NCBI RefSeq assembly: GCF_001267535.1
Contig: NZ_JRXE01000013.1
Coordinates: forward strand, 75,129-139,128
Source of the DNA: Winslowiella iniecta
GTDB lineage: Bacteria > Pseudomonadota > Gammaproteobacteria > Enterobacterales > Enterobacteriaceae
Reading direction: 5' to 3'
Length of the DNA stretch: 64,000 nucleotides
The notes beneath the pieces were generated by a model. That model had not been told where the DNA came from, ran no database searches, and saw only the letters and a program-made list of their open reading frames with translations. The translations under genes were made by a program, and so were the position numbers. Positions 46,145 to 55,826 of this stretch are shown here, piece by piece. The first letter of the stretch is position 1, and each line of letters opens with the position of its first letter.

Positions 46145-48124
46145 ATGGATAATGAAAAAGCCACAGATCAGTTTGTGCGTGATCTTTTGCGTGACATTGG
46201 AGTAACCAAACCATGGGAGCAAGATGGTGGTCCTAAATGGAAACGTGATGCCCTTGCCCGCGCCTCTAAATCAAAAGCAGGAAAGGGGGAAGGTAAACCT
46301 GAGTTTGTTTTCGTTGTTGATGACTATATTGTGATTGTTGAAGATAAAAAAGAGGCTCGATTTTCACGATTTATTGAAGATGGCTTAATCACCACTGAGT
46401 TTCCATTCAAGCAGGATTATGCACTCAACGGGGCTGTCCACTATGCAAGTGTCATGTTGCATAACGGTGTCCCTCATAAAAAAGGCATCTTTGCTATTGG
46501 CATCGGAGGAAATGAGTACCACCATGAGATCGCCGTAGCGTTCGTGGGCCCCGGCCAGATTAAATTGCTCGACGACCTTGATAACCTTGATGTTTTCAGA
46601 ATGGATTCGATCGGTGAATATCATTCGGTTGCAGTACTTGGAAACAAACCACAGGCAGAAATTCAGCTCGACACAGTGAAGATTGCGGCTTCAAAATTGC
46701 ATGAAGGAATGCGTAATTTTGGTTCAGTCGAGAATGACCGTAAGGCACCTCTTGTGTCGGCAATCTTACTCGCACTTGAAAAGCCTGGTTTCGATCTCGA
46801 TGAGCTAAAGGGGTCATACGACCAAGTTTTGCCGGACGATTGGGATGGTGTAAAGATCTATAAAGCTGCGCATGCCTATATGGTTTCGAAGGGATTTGGA
46901 CCGCAGCAGAAGATAGGCACGCTGCTCGACCAATTTGCATTTATTGAGAAATCACCAGCGCTTAACCGTGTACATAAAGAATTAGGGATGACTCCCCTCA
47001 AATGGTTCGCCCAGATTCTCAAAACAGATGTCCAAAAGGTTGTGACAGATCCTTCGATGAGTTCGTTCGACGTACTTGGTAATTTCTACCATGAGTTCAT
47101 CTCTTATGGCGGTGGTGATGGTAACACGCTTGGTATTGTGCTTACTCCTGAGCATGTAACAGCATTGATGACAGAGCTTATTGACGTCGGTGCTGGTGAT
47201 TGGGTAATTGACCCAACAGCCGGCACTGCGTCGTTCCTTATCGCGGCAATGCATCGCATGTTTAAAGATGCTCGTGGCGATGAGGATGTGAAAGAGGATA
47301 TTCGAAAGAATCGGCTTCATGGTGTCGAGCTCCAGGACAAGCTGTTCGCGATCGGAGCTACAAACATGATACTCCGTGGTGACGGCAAAGCGAATTTTCG
47401 CCGCGACTCGATTTTTGAGGCTCCGATTCATGAAATGCGTGGGGATAAGCGAGGCAAAGGGGATTGCTGGATACCAGGTCATGGTTTCACAAAAGTATTG
47501 CTGAACCCACCCTACTCACAAGCAAAAGACAAGACCACGCGCCATTTATCTGAGCTAGCTTTCATCGAAAGAGCATTGGAATTTTTAAACCCTGGGGGGC
47601 GTCTCGCAGCAATCGTTCCGCAGTCGGCTATGGTCGGAAAGACTAAGGAAGACAAGGACCGAAAAGTCTCGCTCCTTAAAAAGCATACTCTTGACTCAGT
47701 GATAACAATGAACGGTGAAACTTTCGCCGATTCTGGTGTCGGTGTGCATGCGGTAATTGTGTTATTCACAGCATGGCGACCGCATCCATCAGATGCGAAG
47801 GTGAAGTTTATCAATTTCCAGAATGACGGGTATAAAGTTCAGATGCATCGCGGGCTAACGGACGATGGAACTGCGGCTTCGCGACGTAAACATTTGCTTG
47901 AAGTACTGAGAGGAGATGCTGTTGATGACACTAAATTTATAGTGCGTTCGGAGATTACAGCTCAGGACGAGTGGCAACATTCTTATTTCTACTTTAATGA
48001 TCAACCTCCTGCTGTTGAAGACTTCATGAAGACAGTTGCGGATTACGTTGCCTGGCAAGTAGACATGCATGTCCATGGGAATGGTGAACTCATCACACCT
48101 TGCAATGGGGGAAATGGAGCGTGA
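46145..48124 (+). CDS. BcgI-like fused nuclease-methyltransferase (restriction subunit A)
   Basis: The 659-residue protein joins an N-terminal PD-(D/E)xK-type nuclease (E53, then E66 and K68 in YIVIVEDKKE), a helical linker, and a gamma-class N6-adenine methyltransferase with SAM motif DPTAGTASFL (356-365) and catalytic NPPY (454-457). One chain that both cuts and methylates, followed by a separate specificity gene, is the layout of BcgI-type IIB enzymes (BcgI A about 640 residues). A 4-bp overlap links it to the next gene. It is transcribed divergently from the GTPase. Confidence 0.85.
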   Translation: MDNEKATDQFVRDLLRDIGVTKPWEQDGGPKWKRDALARASKSKAGKGEGKPEFVFVVDDYIVIVEDKKEARFSRFIEDGLITTEFPFKQDYALNGAVHYASVMLHNGVPHKKGIFAIGIGGNEYHHEIAVAFVGPGQIKLLDDLDNLDVFRMDSIGEYHSVAVLGNKPQAEIQLDTVKIAASKLHEGMRNFGSVENDRKAPLVSAILLALEKPGFDLDELKGSYDQVLPDDWDGVKIYKAAHAYMVSKGFGPQQKIGTLLDQFAFIEKSPALNRVHKELGMTPLKWFAQILKTDVQKVVTDPSMSSFDVLGNFYHEFISYGGGDGNTLGIVLTPEHVTALMTELIDVGAGDWVIDPTAGTASFLIAAMHRMFKDARGDEDVKEDIRKNRLHGVELQDKLFAIGATNMILRGDGKANFRRDSIFEAPIHEMRGDKRGKGDCWIPGHGFTKVLLNPPYSQAKDKTTRHLSELAFIERALEFLNPGGRLAAIVPQSAMVGKTKEDKDRKVSLLKKHTLDSVITMNGETFADSGVGVHAVIVLFTAWRPHPSDAKVKFINFQNDGYKVQMHRGLTDDGTAASRRKHLLEVLRGDAVDDTKFIVRSEITAQDEWQHSYFYFNDQPPAVEDFMKTVADYVAWQVDMHVHGNGELITPCNGGNGA

Positions 48125-49209
48125 GTACGTTTGATGACTTGGTGTTTGCCCCGGTGTATGTGGTTGACATTGAAGGGCGGCAGCCTGGCTTATTCCGTGC
48201 TCATAAAGGAAAGCGGTTAATTGCTGCACATCGAAAACCCGGCAATATCCCATTTGTTGCTGCTTCCAGAGTAAATAATAGTATTACCGATTTCGCAAAC
48301 ACCCCTGTGCTTTTTCCGGGAGGCTGGTTGACTTTAATTTACAATGGTGATGGTGGGACTGGCCACGCTAAGTACCAACCAACTGCATTTAGTGCGTCTG
48401 ATGATGTAATTGCACTTGAACCACTTTCTGACAAAGCTACTAAAGCCGCTTTACTATTGATTGTGAGTATGCTTACGCATCAATGCGTTCCAAAGTTTGG
48501 ATTTGGATATAAATTGACGTTGCATCGTCTCGGCCGTCAGAAAATTATGGTTCCAGTAATAGTCAGTACTGATGGAGAGCAAGCAGTTGATTGGGAAGGG
48601 ATGACACGGTTGGGTGAGAATTTGCTCCGGGTTGCGGAGAAACGAATGGGAGAGGTTATGATTTCCTCCCCTAACGATGGTGACACGTTACAGCATCTTG
48701 AATTTAAAGCAAAACTTATTACCGACGTTTTTGGAACGATGAAAGCATCATCGGCTAGTTACGACAAGTCGAAGTTAGTTCATGCCGGTAAAGGAAGGTA
48801 CCCGTTTGTATCTCGAACCCGCGAAAATAATGGAATTGATGGTATATGTGTTCGTCAGGCGAAGGAACCAGAGCCTGGAAATGCCATAACGATTGGTCTT
48901 GACACACAAACAGTTGCTTATCAGCCGGTGGCATTCTATACGAGCCAGAATATACAAGTGCTCCGGCATGAATGTATGAATGCCGACAATGGCTTAATTT
49001 TATTAGCGTTGATAAATCAGCAAATGGGTAAGTTCAGTTGGGGAGGAAACGGTGCTACGTTAGGGCGCCTAGCAAAGACCCGTATCATGGTCCCTGTTAT
49101 GACGGATGCTGACGGTAAAGAGGTTGTGGATTGGGATGGAATGAGTCGTTATGGACATGCGCTACGTGTGCGGATAGAACGTAAAACGAATGATGTGTAT
49201 AAAAATTAG
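48121..49209 (+). CDS. BcgI-like specificity subunit B
   Basis: The protein is HsdS-like with two target-recognition halves. IMVPVIVSTDGEQAVDWEGM near residue 142 is repeated as IMVPVMTDADGKEVVDWDGM near residue 322, and YQPTAF/YQPVAF and PFVAASRVNN/PFVSRTRENN also pair, with a period of about 180 residues. Two such halves predict a two-part target site. I choose GTG at 48121 (GTGA overlap, GGGGGA eight bases upstream), though ATG at 48100 is possible. Complete, with about 362 residues. Confidence 0.82.
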   Translation: MSTFDDLVFAPVYVVDIEGRQPGLFRAHKGKRLIAAHRKPGNIPFVAASRVNNSITDFANTPVLFPGGWLTLIYNGDGGTGHAKYQPTAFSASDDVIALEPLSDKATKAALLLIVSMLTHQCVPKFGFGYKLTLHRLGRQKIMVPVIVSTDGEQAVDWEGMTRLGENLLRVAEKRMGEVMISSPNDGDTLQHLEFKAKLITDVFGTMKASSASYDKSKLVHAGKGRYPFVSRTRENNGIDGICVRQAKEPEPGNAITIGLDTQTVAYQPVAFYTSQNIQVLRHECMNADNGLILLALINQQMGKFSWGGNGATLGRLAKTRIMVPVMTDADGKEVVDWDGMSRYGHALRVRIERKTNDVYKN

Positions 49210-49280
49210 TAACGCCGACTGAATGCCACAGTTCATCGAGATGTTTTCATCGGCACCATCTCCGTTCAGGGGAGTGTTTA

Positions 49281-49920
49281 TCATGCCGAAATTCTGTTTC
49301 TGAATGGAGCAGGATTTCGGGTCAGGGTCATTTGTTTACTGTTTAATTGCTCGTTGCGCCACCGTGCTGCAAACTCTGATGGCGTCTGATAATTCAGCGC
49401 TGAGTGTGGACGGCATTCGTTATAATCCTGCCGCCAGCCATTAATGATTTTCTTGGCGTGAACAGTATCGCTGAACTAGTACTCATTCAAAGAATCATCG
49501 TGAAAGAGGCCATTAAAACCCTCTATGAATCCGTTCTGAGTAGGCTTGCCCGGCTGGATAAGACGCAGCTCCACGCCATGCTCATAAGCCCACTGGTCAA
49601 GCGCTTTGCCTCCAGCCAGATCGATTCGTCTCGCAGCCGAATAGCCACGAAACAGCTCAATGTTGTCCAGAATACGCGAGAGCTGAACACCCGAAATCCC
49701 GAAAGCGGCGGTGAGCGTCAGGCACTACATGGTGAAATCACTCACACAGGTTAGGCATTTAACACGGCTGCTGCTGGCGAGTGCATCCATAACAAAATGC
49801 ATCGATTAGGTAAGGTTCGGCGCATCCGGACGCCGAAGCGAATACACTTCATTGGTCAGACCATTACGATACGGTCTGCGTTTTACACTCAGGCCGCTCA
49901 GACGATACCCGCATAACTTC
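49281..49920 (-). pseudogene. Decayed IS3-family (IS407-type) transposase OrfB
   Basis: Read on the minus strand in shifting frames, the DNA gives pieces of an IS3-family integrase core: GLTNEVYSLRRPDAPNL, a first-Asp block near MDALASSSRVKCLTC, HGVELRLIQPGKPTQNGFIE, and KKIINGWRQDYNECRPHSAL with FAARWRNEQ near the end. Stops and frame breaks interrupt it, and the EGFNG...NEY block has internal stops. It is a dead insertion-sequence remnant between the restriction operon and the SMC-type operon. Outer ends of the IS are not clear. Confidence 0.8.
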
Positions 49921-50135
49921 CATCACACCTTACAGAAAGGTAGCACTGGCAACTGGTGCGCTACTCAATTTATATATCATAAGTAAATTATCAGCGCTGT
50001 AGACCATAAAGAATCACGAAGAAAACGTTTGTTTTTTCTGCAATATGAGAGTCAAACTCACTGTAAAATCCCTGCCAATTCAGTTAGCATAACTGATATT
50101 TTTTCATAAAAGAAAATGCAATAAGGAAAATCTGA

Positions 50136-52043
50136 ATGCTCAGAAGGTTCCGGTTAGAGCGGAAGTCTGATTATGAAAAGCTGGTGATTGCTCAGCGTCT
50201 GGCGGACATGCTTGAGAAATTCTTAAGTGGTAGGCTGGCGCCTCTGTCGATTGGTGCTGAACAAGGTGACATTGACGAGTGGGACGATGTGGTAATCATG
50301 CACACCACAGACCACTATGAGCATTTACAGATTAAGCGCCAGTCGACTGACTTTTGTACCAAAGATCCTGATAAAGCTGTACAACTCGCTAAAAAACCCA
50401 GAAAAGGTTCCTCGCCCACCTCCCCGACTAATTCCGTTTTAGACTCGGCGTTTTCCAGTCTTGCCAGAATCGCGAAAGCGGGAAAACTTGATGAATCTCC
50501 CAACCGTGAGTTCAGACTCACCCTCGTGGGTCTGCATCTGCAGATAAAAGATAATTTTTCAGTCAATAATTTAGAAGAAGTCTGTGATCTTTGTCGCCAA
50601 AAAGGACTCAGTATAGAGGAATTAGCTAAGCGTCAGGATGGCCCAACCACGAGGGCTTATCAATGGCTAACAACTTGGTGTGGATTTGAAGACTGGAGCC
50701 AAATACGCAATGTCCTTCGCCGGGTTCAAATCAGTTGTATCGGTAACGATGCGACATTAAAAGATCGGACAATTCACTCGCTTGGCCGTTACTTCAGCGA
50801 TCCGAAACGTACACTGGACCGCTTAATTACCTATATCGCGGCAGAGACATCTGACGTAGCAGCCTTGGGATGCCATGACGTCGTTCAGGAGCTGCGAAGT
50901 GAACTCCGCCCTGATGTTGAAACTTGGGCGCAGTATCAGTTAAGCGACGGTTCTACAATGGCCAGCAAATCTTGGTCATTAGCCGGAACGCTTGATCTTG
51001 CCGGTCCAACAGCAAGGTCCGCAAAAGGAGTCGTTGAGCACATGTGGAGTAGTGAGCCAGGCAACCGCAAGCTCAGAGTTTATGCCAATTACTCGTCCCC
51101 AACAGGAGATAATCTGACTCTTCTTACTGCCATCGTGCGTATGGCTTTGCACTTACCCCAAGGCAGTCATGGACTAATGTTAGGTGAACCAGCTTGGCGC
51201 AGTAGCGTTGGTCATGAAATCGGCCACACACTTGGCTGTGCAGAACACGACTTCAGCGACCTACCTTGGCTTGAAAATGCCGAACGTCTAGTGTGTGCGC
51301 AGGATCATGAGTTTAAGACGTTAAGTGCAGCCCGAGGAGAAGCAGAAGCGCTGGCTGAAGCCATGGACGATGTGCTGTGGCAACGCCTCCTTCAAGGGGT
51401 TTCAGCAAAGCTAGGCTCAATCTCAGATTCGGCGCTAGCGGATGCAATGGAGACAGTCTGGCAGTCATGGTTGATAGGGTTCACAGCTGCACCTGAAAGC
51501 CGCCGAAAATTCATGGATCAGCTTCTGTATCCGAAAACTGAGAGAAAAAATGAAAAACATGCGCTTCGCTTGGGTCTTCGTACTTTAAATCTCCTCGTTA
51601 CTGCTGTTGAAACCTTATTGCTGGTTGCAGTGGGTTTCCCAGAGGGCAGCAATAACTGGGAATATTTTCAGGAAGGTGGCCCAGTGTTGAACATTGCTCT
51701 TAAGTACTGGTCTGGCCCTGTCGGTGGTTTTTCGGGAGTGCGTGAGCTTTCTGACGATCCTTTAATAGCCGTTATCGGCCCTGATCCAGACCCCATTGTT
51801 ATCTTGTCTGGTGTGAGTACATCACCAACAGAGTTATTAAATATAGGAATGGCTGACGACGCCGAGACTGTGACCAGTATGGCAGCGGAGCGTCAACCGC
51901 ACCTGCTCGTCACCCGGTCTGGTATGTTTCGTCATCTACAAAACGGGACGCTTAACTCCGTTCGCCAACATTTCGCTAAGCAATGGCAAGATCGGAAATT
52001 CGCTCGTGAATCGGCCATTGAGAAGAATACGAAAGGATCCTGA
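50136..52043 (+). CDS. Effector subunit of a Lamassu/ABC-3C-like system (nuclease-type)
   Basis: The 635-residue protein opens with a Cap4/DUF4297-like nuclease region: YEKLVIAQRLADMLEKFL, then E42/E48, DDVV (50-53) and the QIK core (65-67) in YEHLQIKRQS, which fits a PD-(D/E)xK fold. The rest (about 180-630) is a large domain without motifs I know, expected to bind the SMC partner. It is the first gene of a tight three-gene operon with AAGGAAAA before the ATG. By analogy with DdmA/LmuA it may degrade DNA when the SMC partner senses invaders. The family call is by architecture. Confidence 0.65.
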   Translation: MLRRFRLERKSDYEKLVIAQRLADMLEKFLSGRLAPLSIGAEQGDIDEWDDVVIMHTTDHYEHLQIKRQSTDFCTKDPDKAVQLAKKPRKGSSPTSPTNSVLDSAFSSLARIAKAGKLDESPNREFRLTLVGLHLQIKDNFSVNNLEEVCDLCRQKGLSIEELAKRQDGPTTRAYQWLTTWCGFEDWSQIRNVLRRVQISCIGNDATLKDRTIHSLGRYFSDPKRTLDRLITYIAAETSDVAALGCHDVVQELRSELRPDVETWAQYQLSDGSTMASKSWSLAGTLDLAGPTARSAKGVVEHMWSSEPGNRKLRVYANYSSPTGDNLTLLTAIVRMALHLPQGSHGLMLGEPAWRSSVGHEIGHTLGCAEHDFSDLPWLENAERLVCAQDHEFKTLSAARGEAEALAEAMDDVLWQRLLQGVSAKLGSISDSALADAMETVWQSWLIGFTAAPESRRKFMDQLLYPKTERKNEKHALRLGLRTLNLLVTAVETLLLVAVGFPEGSNNWEYFQEGGPVLNIALKYWSGPVGGFSGVRELSDDPLIAVIGPDPDPIVILSGVSTSPTELLNIGMADDAETVTSMAAERQPHLLVTRSGMFRHLQNGTLNSVRQHFAKQWQDRKFARESAIEKNTKGS

Positions 52044-52044
52044 A

Positions 52045-52644
52045 ATGCCGACAATCCAAGAACTCGTTACCGCTATAACGAAGCGTGCTGAAGGTCGCTA
52101 TGACGTTCATTTGCAAGATGTGGATAGAATGGTTTCACCCTCAATTGATTTAGGCATTACTACAATACAGCTCAAACGTAGTAATCGGGAAAATGCCGGA
52201 TGGCGGACAGTGTTGATCACTGCATTCCCTAGTGATCGGGATAATATTCAGAGTGCTTTCAGGTGGGCCGCTGATATCCGGGACATCCTTGCAGAGCCTC
52301 AGACGGCAGACCTTTACATGTTCATGCTCATCGACGGAATTGAGTCAGAAGATGCTGCCCGCTTAGAAACGGACGACCGTTTCTGCAGAAAGGTGGTGCT
52401 CAGAGAGCGGGAAGATATCGACTCCTTCCTTGATCGGAGTTTTCTGGCGTCGTTAACACCTGCGAAAGGCGGGAATGATATCAGCGATCCTCTGCTAGCG
52501 TCTCTGAACTCGATGTGTCTGGCGCACACTTGGGTAGAGCCTCACCTTGAAACATGGCGAGAATTGCTGCTCTCTGAGAAATCTGGCGATGAAATTGTTA
52601 ACTCCCTGAAGGATATGGCGTTTGGAGAGAAGGACTTCCAATGA
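52045..52644 (+). CDS. Middle component of the Lamassu/ABC-3C-like system
   Basis: The 199-residue protein from ATG 52045 (two bases after the first gene, preceded by AAAGGATC) has DVHLQDVDRMVSPSIDLGIT, then AFRWAADIRDILAEPQTADLYMFMLI and a C-terminal half rich in Leu and Trp (HTWVEPHLETWRELLLSEKS). Its size and place between effector and SMC genes match LmuC/DdmB or ABC-3C middle proteins. Its sequence alone is not diagnostic. It overlaps the SMC gene by 4 bp (ATGA). Confidence 0.6.
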   Translation: MPTIQELVTAITKRAEGRYDVHLQDVDRMVSPSIDLGITTIQLKRSNRENAGWRTVLITAFPSDRDNIQSAFRWAADIRDILAEPQTADLYMFMLIDGIESEDAARLETDDRFCRKVVLREREDIDSFLDRSFLASLTPAKGGNDISDPLLASLNSMCLAHTWVEPHLETWRELLLSEKSGDEIVNSLKDMAFGEKDFQ

Positions 52645-55622
52645 AACAACTTAAATCTATTACTCTCTCAAACATCCGCCGATACGGTGCTGACACCAAA
52701 ATTGAGCTCAGTGGCGGTGCAACCATTCTACTGGCCCCTAACGGCACAGGGAAAACGGCCTTCTTCGAAGCGATCGAATTCAGTCTCACGGGTAATATTT
52801 CTCGTCTAGGTGAGAATCTCTCACCCATTATCCGGGACAGCCAGACAGTCGCTAAGGTGATCCTAGATTTTGGGGATGTACAAGCTTCTGCACAGGTAAG
52901 CAACGAGGGTGACGTCGAAAGGACTGGTGATTTAAGCTCTCTTTTTCCGGATACAAACCCGGAGGACATCCCCTTTTTACTAAGACTTACCCACTTACTG
53001 GATCAGCGCGAGGCACAATGGCTGGTAAAAGCGGATGCAAAAGTTGCGGGCGCTCAGCTGGCTCGCTTGCCAATCGGTAAAGATGGAACCCTAGTTAGTA
53101 ATGCTCTTGGCGGCATTCGCCGCGTTCTCACTGAGAAGCTAAAGCAAGCAAAGGGAGCCCTTGAGGCGCTGGAAGCTGAGTTTGCGGAATGGCAAAGCCT
53201 GATTCTTGATCGTGACCAAGCCGCATCACAATCTCAGGGTGCCTTGCGCAGCAAAGAAAACATTGCAGAATCAATCTCAGACATCGCTCGCAATACTCAG
53301 AGCGCAGAACAATTGCCAGTAGGTTTACTGGTTCCGCCAGTGGGTATCAGCAATCTGGAAACAATGCACGATGCATTAGAGCAAACAGTACAAGCAAAGT
53401 TGAGCCGTCTTCGCGAACAGATTGCAGCACTTACGGAAGTGGATGGACTAATTGGCCGGTTCGTTTCTGAGCAAGCGCGTTCTGAGCAGCTTGGCAATGC
53501 ACTTATAACTGCTAAAGAGGAGCTGACACAAAAACAACAGGAGCGATCTCAGCTAGTTGATAAAAAAGATAAATTCCAGGAGAAACTCGTCACAGCTGAA
53601 GCTGAACGTGATTTGATTATACAGCAGCTTAACCGGCTCAATAGTGAGGCGCGAACCAAAGAGGCCTTCGAACAACGTAAGCTTGACTTGGCGTCAGCTG
53701 ACAAAGCGTTGGACGACGCCCAATCTGTGGCATCAACCTTGCGACACGCATATGAGGGGAGCGAACAGCTCCGTATTGAACACGAACTTATAAGTAAACA
53801 GCGTAAGTCTCTGCAACTTGTAGATAGTGAACTACTTGCCGCTCATCAACTTATCAAGCGCTGGGAAGACATTCTTCAACATATTGCGACCATCACCGAC
53901 TCGGTTAGCGATGAGGAAATTCAGGAGCGTGTACTTCAGGAGCGTCTTCATACCGCGAACTCGTTAAAGGCATCAGCTGAAACAGATGAGCTTTCAGTGA
54001 AGCAGTTTCATGAAATGCTCACGTCTACTGCTGACTCGATAAGGCAATCCGTAGCCTCCATTGCAGCACATTTACCAGAGGATCGCGGGGACTGCCCTTT
54101 ATGCGGAGTGGAACACGGCGCTGTCGTTCTTCATGAACGCATTACCAAATCATTAGAGGCTATAGATCCCAAAGTTATCGAAGCAGAACAGCGGGTCAAA
54201 ACAGCATCCGATCACTTGCGTAAATGCACAGAAACAGTGACGCATGCCGAAACAGAATTAAAAATGTGCCAGAGTAAAATTGTTGAACTGCGAGGCGATA
54301 TAGTTCGCTCAGTAGCGGATATTAATCAACTCAAAACAAACATTCTTCTTGACGGAGATAGTGTACAACTAGCGAAAGCATCTATCCAACATCGTGAAGA
54401 ATCAAATGCTTCAGCGAAACAGCAGCTTGACGAAAAACAGCATAACCTTTCCCCCTTACCAACACCTGAAATATTGGAAGCGTCTAAAAACGCGTACCAA
54501 AGGGCAACTCGCGAACTGGATACTGCGCGGCAGAATCGGGCCGGAGCCTTGGCTAGTCTTGAACAAACAACCGCTGCGCTAGCTGCAATAACAGCAGGTG
54601 CACTCCCTTCAAAAACGCTGGCTGATTTATCCACTGAGCAAAACAAAAATACGATTCAACTCTCTGAATTAAAATCGCAAATTGAAGCTGAGCAGTCTGC
54701 ACTGTATAGACAGAATATCCCCTTAACTGAGGCTAATAATAAGATAACTGGCCTCGAAAAGCAGATCACTGACGCACAGGCTCAGTTATCCTCAATCCGA
54801 TATTCATGGAGACAACTGTCCTTCCCTGGCGATCCCGCACTCGAAGTGGCGAGCAGTAAAGAGATTCAACTGCAGTCATCCGTTGCTGACCTATCCCGAC
54901 ATTCAGAACAATTGCAAACACTAAAAATTGAGATTGGTACCTGGAGCAAGCTTGAACAGACTCGTTTGGCACAAGGGCTTATAGATCGTCGCCGAGGAAC
55001 ATCATCGGAGGGGGAATTTGCTACGAGTCTTAACCAGCGAATTGATAACGAAAGAACAAATCAGATGCAGTTGCTGCAATTATCTGAAGCGATGGAGACG
55101 CTCAATCGTTGCCTATCTGCTGAGATATCGAATGTACAAAAACATGTGCTCTCTGTCGTTCCAAGGTGGCAGGCTTTGCTCAAACGCGTAGTCAGAGAAC
55201 CGCGCTTTACTGGCACCAGTTTGGGTTTTCGTAGTATCTACAGAAAGGAACATGCTGAAGTATCTGTTCCGTTACATGGGGAGTCAGTACCGGTTCCGGC
55301 GATAGCGAGCGAAGCTCAGCTTACTGATTTACAGCTTACCTTCTTGCTCTCCATGGCACTGGAACACCAGTGGTCCTCATGGCGCTGCCTACTTCTGGAT
55401 GACCCGACACAGCATCACGACCTGGTCCACGCAGCATCCGTATTCGATTTATTGCGTGATTACATAGTTGATCATGGTTTCCAGGTTGTAATTGCAACGC
55501 ATGATGCTCTTCAGGCCCGATATTTCATGCGCAAACTGCAAAATGACGGAATTGATGCACGGCTGTGGTCGCTCATTCCAACTCCTGAGGGGGTTAAGGC
55601 ATCGGAGATGCAGATAGCCTAA
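52641..55622 (+). CDS. Rad50/SMC-like ATPase of the Lamassu/ABC-3C-like system
   Basis: The 993-residue protein has an N-terminal half-ATPase with Walker A APNGTGKT (32-39), two long coiled coils (about 170-475 and 505-830), a zinc-hook-like CPLC (C485, C488) between them, and a C-terminal half-ATPase with signature-like IASEAQLTDLQLTF, Walker B LLLDDP (917-922) and H-loop ATHD (H954). This is the layout of LmuB/DdmC-type SMC proteins, which sense foreign DNA structures. The nearest alternative is a plain SbcC-like repair protein, but the operon argues for defence. Confidence 0.8.
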   Translation: MKQLKSITLSNIRRYGADTKIELSGGATILLAPNGTGKTAFFEAIEFSLTGNISRLGENLSPIIRDSQTVAKVILDFGDVQASAQVSNEGDVERTGDLSSLFPDTNPEDIPFLLRLTHLLDQREAQWLVKADAKVAGAQLARLPIGKDGTLVSNALGGIRRVLTEKLKQAKGALEALEAEFAEWQSLILDRDQAASQSQGALRSKENIAESISDIARNTQSAEQLPVGLLVPPVGISNLETMHDALEQTVQAKLSRLREQIAALTEVDGLIGRFVSEQARSEQLGNALITAKEELTQKQQERSQLVDKKDKFQEKLVTAEAERDLIIQQLNRLNSEARTKEAFEQRKLDLASADKALDDAQSVASTLRHAYEGSEQLRIEHELISKQRKSLQLVDSELLAAHQLIKRWEDILQHIATITDSVSDEEIQERVLQERLHTANSLKASAETDELSVKQFHEMLTSTADSIRQSVASIAAHLPEDRGDCPLCGVEHGAVVLHERITKSLEAIDPKVIEAEQRVKTASDHLRKCTETVTHAETELKMCQSKIVELRGDIVRSVADINQLKTNILLDGDSVQLAKASIQHREESNASAKQQLDEKQHNLSPLPTPEILEASKNAYQRATRELDTARQNRAGALASLEQTTAALAAITAGALPSKTLADLSTEQNKNTIQLSELKSQIEAEQSALYRQNIPLTEANNKITGLEKQITDAQAQLSSIRYSWRQLSFPGDPALEVASSKEIQLQSSVADLSRHSEQLQTLKIEIGTWSKLEQTRLAQGLIDRRRGTSSEGEFATSLNQRIDNERTNQMQLLQLSEAMETLNRCLSAEISNVQKHVLSVVPRWQALLKRVVREPRFTGTSLGFRSIYRKEHAEVSVPLHGESVPVPAIASEAQLTDLQLTFLLSMALEHQWSSWRCLLLDDPTQHHDLVHAASVFDLLRDYIVDHGFQVVIATHDALQARYFMRKLQNDGIDARLWSLIPTPEGVKASEMQIA

Positions 55623-55629
55623 TAACATT

Positions 55630-55803
55630 GTGCCAGCTGATAAAACACGGCTGCGGGACGAACCTCTGAGGCTTGGCGACCGGGATCTGCTTGCAGGCTA
55701 TAACGTCATGCTAGGGCTTCGAAATGATAATGAAGATCAAATGTCGCACACAATGCGGATGAAGGTGGGGAAATTGCGGGGAAGGGATTTTGACGAAGAG
55801 TGA
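55630..55803 (+). CDS. Possible short gene (57 codons, GTG start)
   Basis: Seven bases after the SMC gene an open frame runs for 57 codons from GTG (VPADKTRLRDEPLRLGDRDL) to TGA at 55801. It is highly charged and has no recognised domain. There is no clear ribosome site, so it could be a remnant or a chance frame. I list it because it fills the gap between two same-strand genes. Confidence 0.25.
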   Translation: MPADKTRLRDEPLRLGDRDLLAGYNVMLGLRNDNEDQMSHTMRMKVGKLRGRDFDEE

Positions 55804-55826
55804 TGCGATAAATCATTAGAGGGCTT

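Noticed and set aside
45969..46214. Minus-strand frame of 81 codons between the GTPase and BcgI-like genes
   Set aside because: It overlaps the start of the restriction gene by 70 bp, and has no recognised domain or clear ribosome site. A shorter form could still exist.
46145..49209. Reading of the methyltransferase as BREX PglX or as a type I HsdM
   Set aside because: No other BREX genes and no hsdR are present, while the N-terminal nuclease motif in the same chain favours a BcgI-like enzyme.
50136..55622. Reading of the SMC operon as Wadjet (JetABCD)
   Set aside because: Wadjet has four genes, including a kleisin and a topoisomerase-VI-like JetD. Here there are three genes and a Cap4-like nuclease start.
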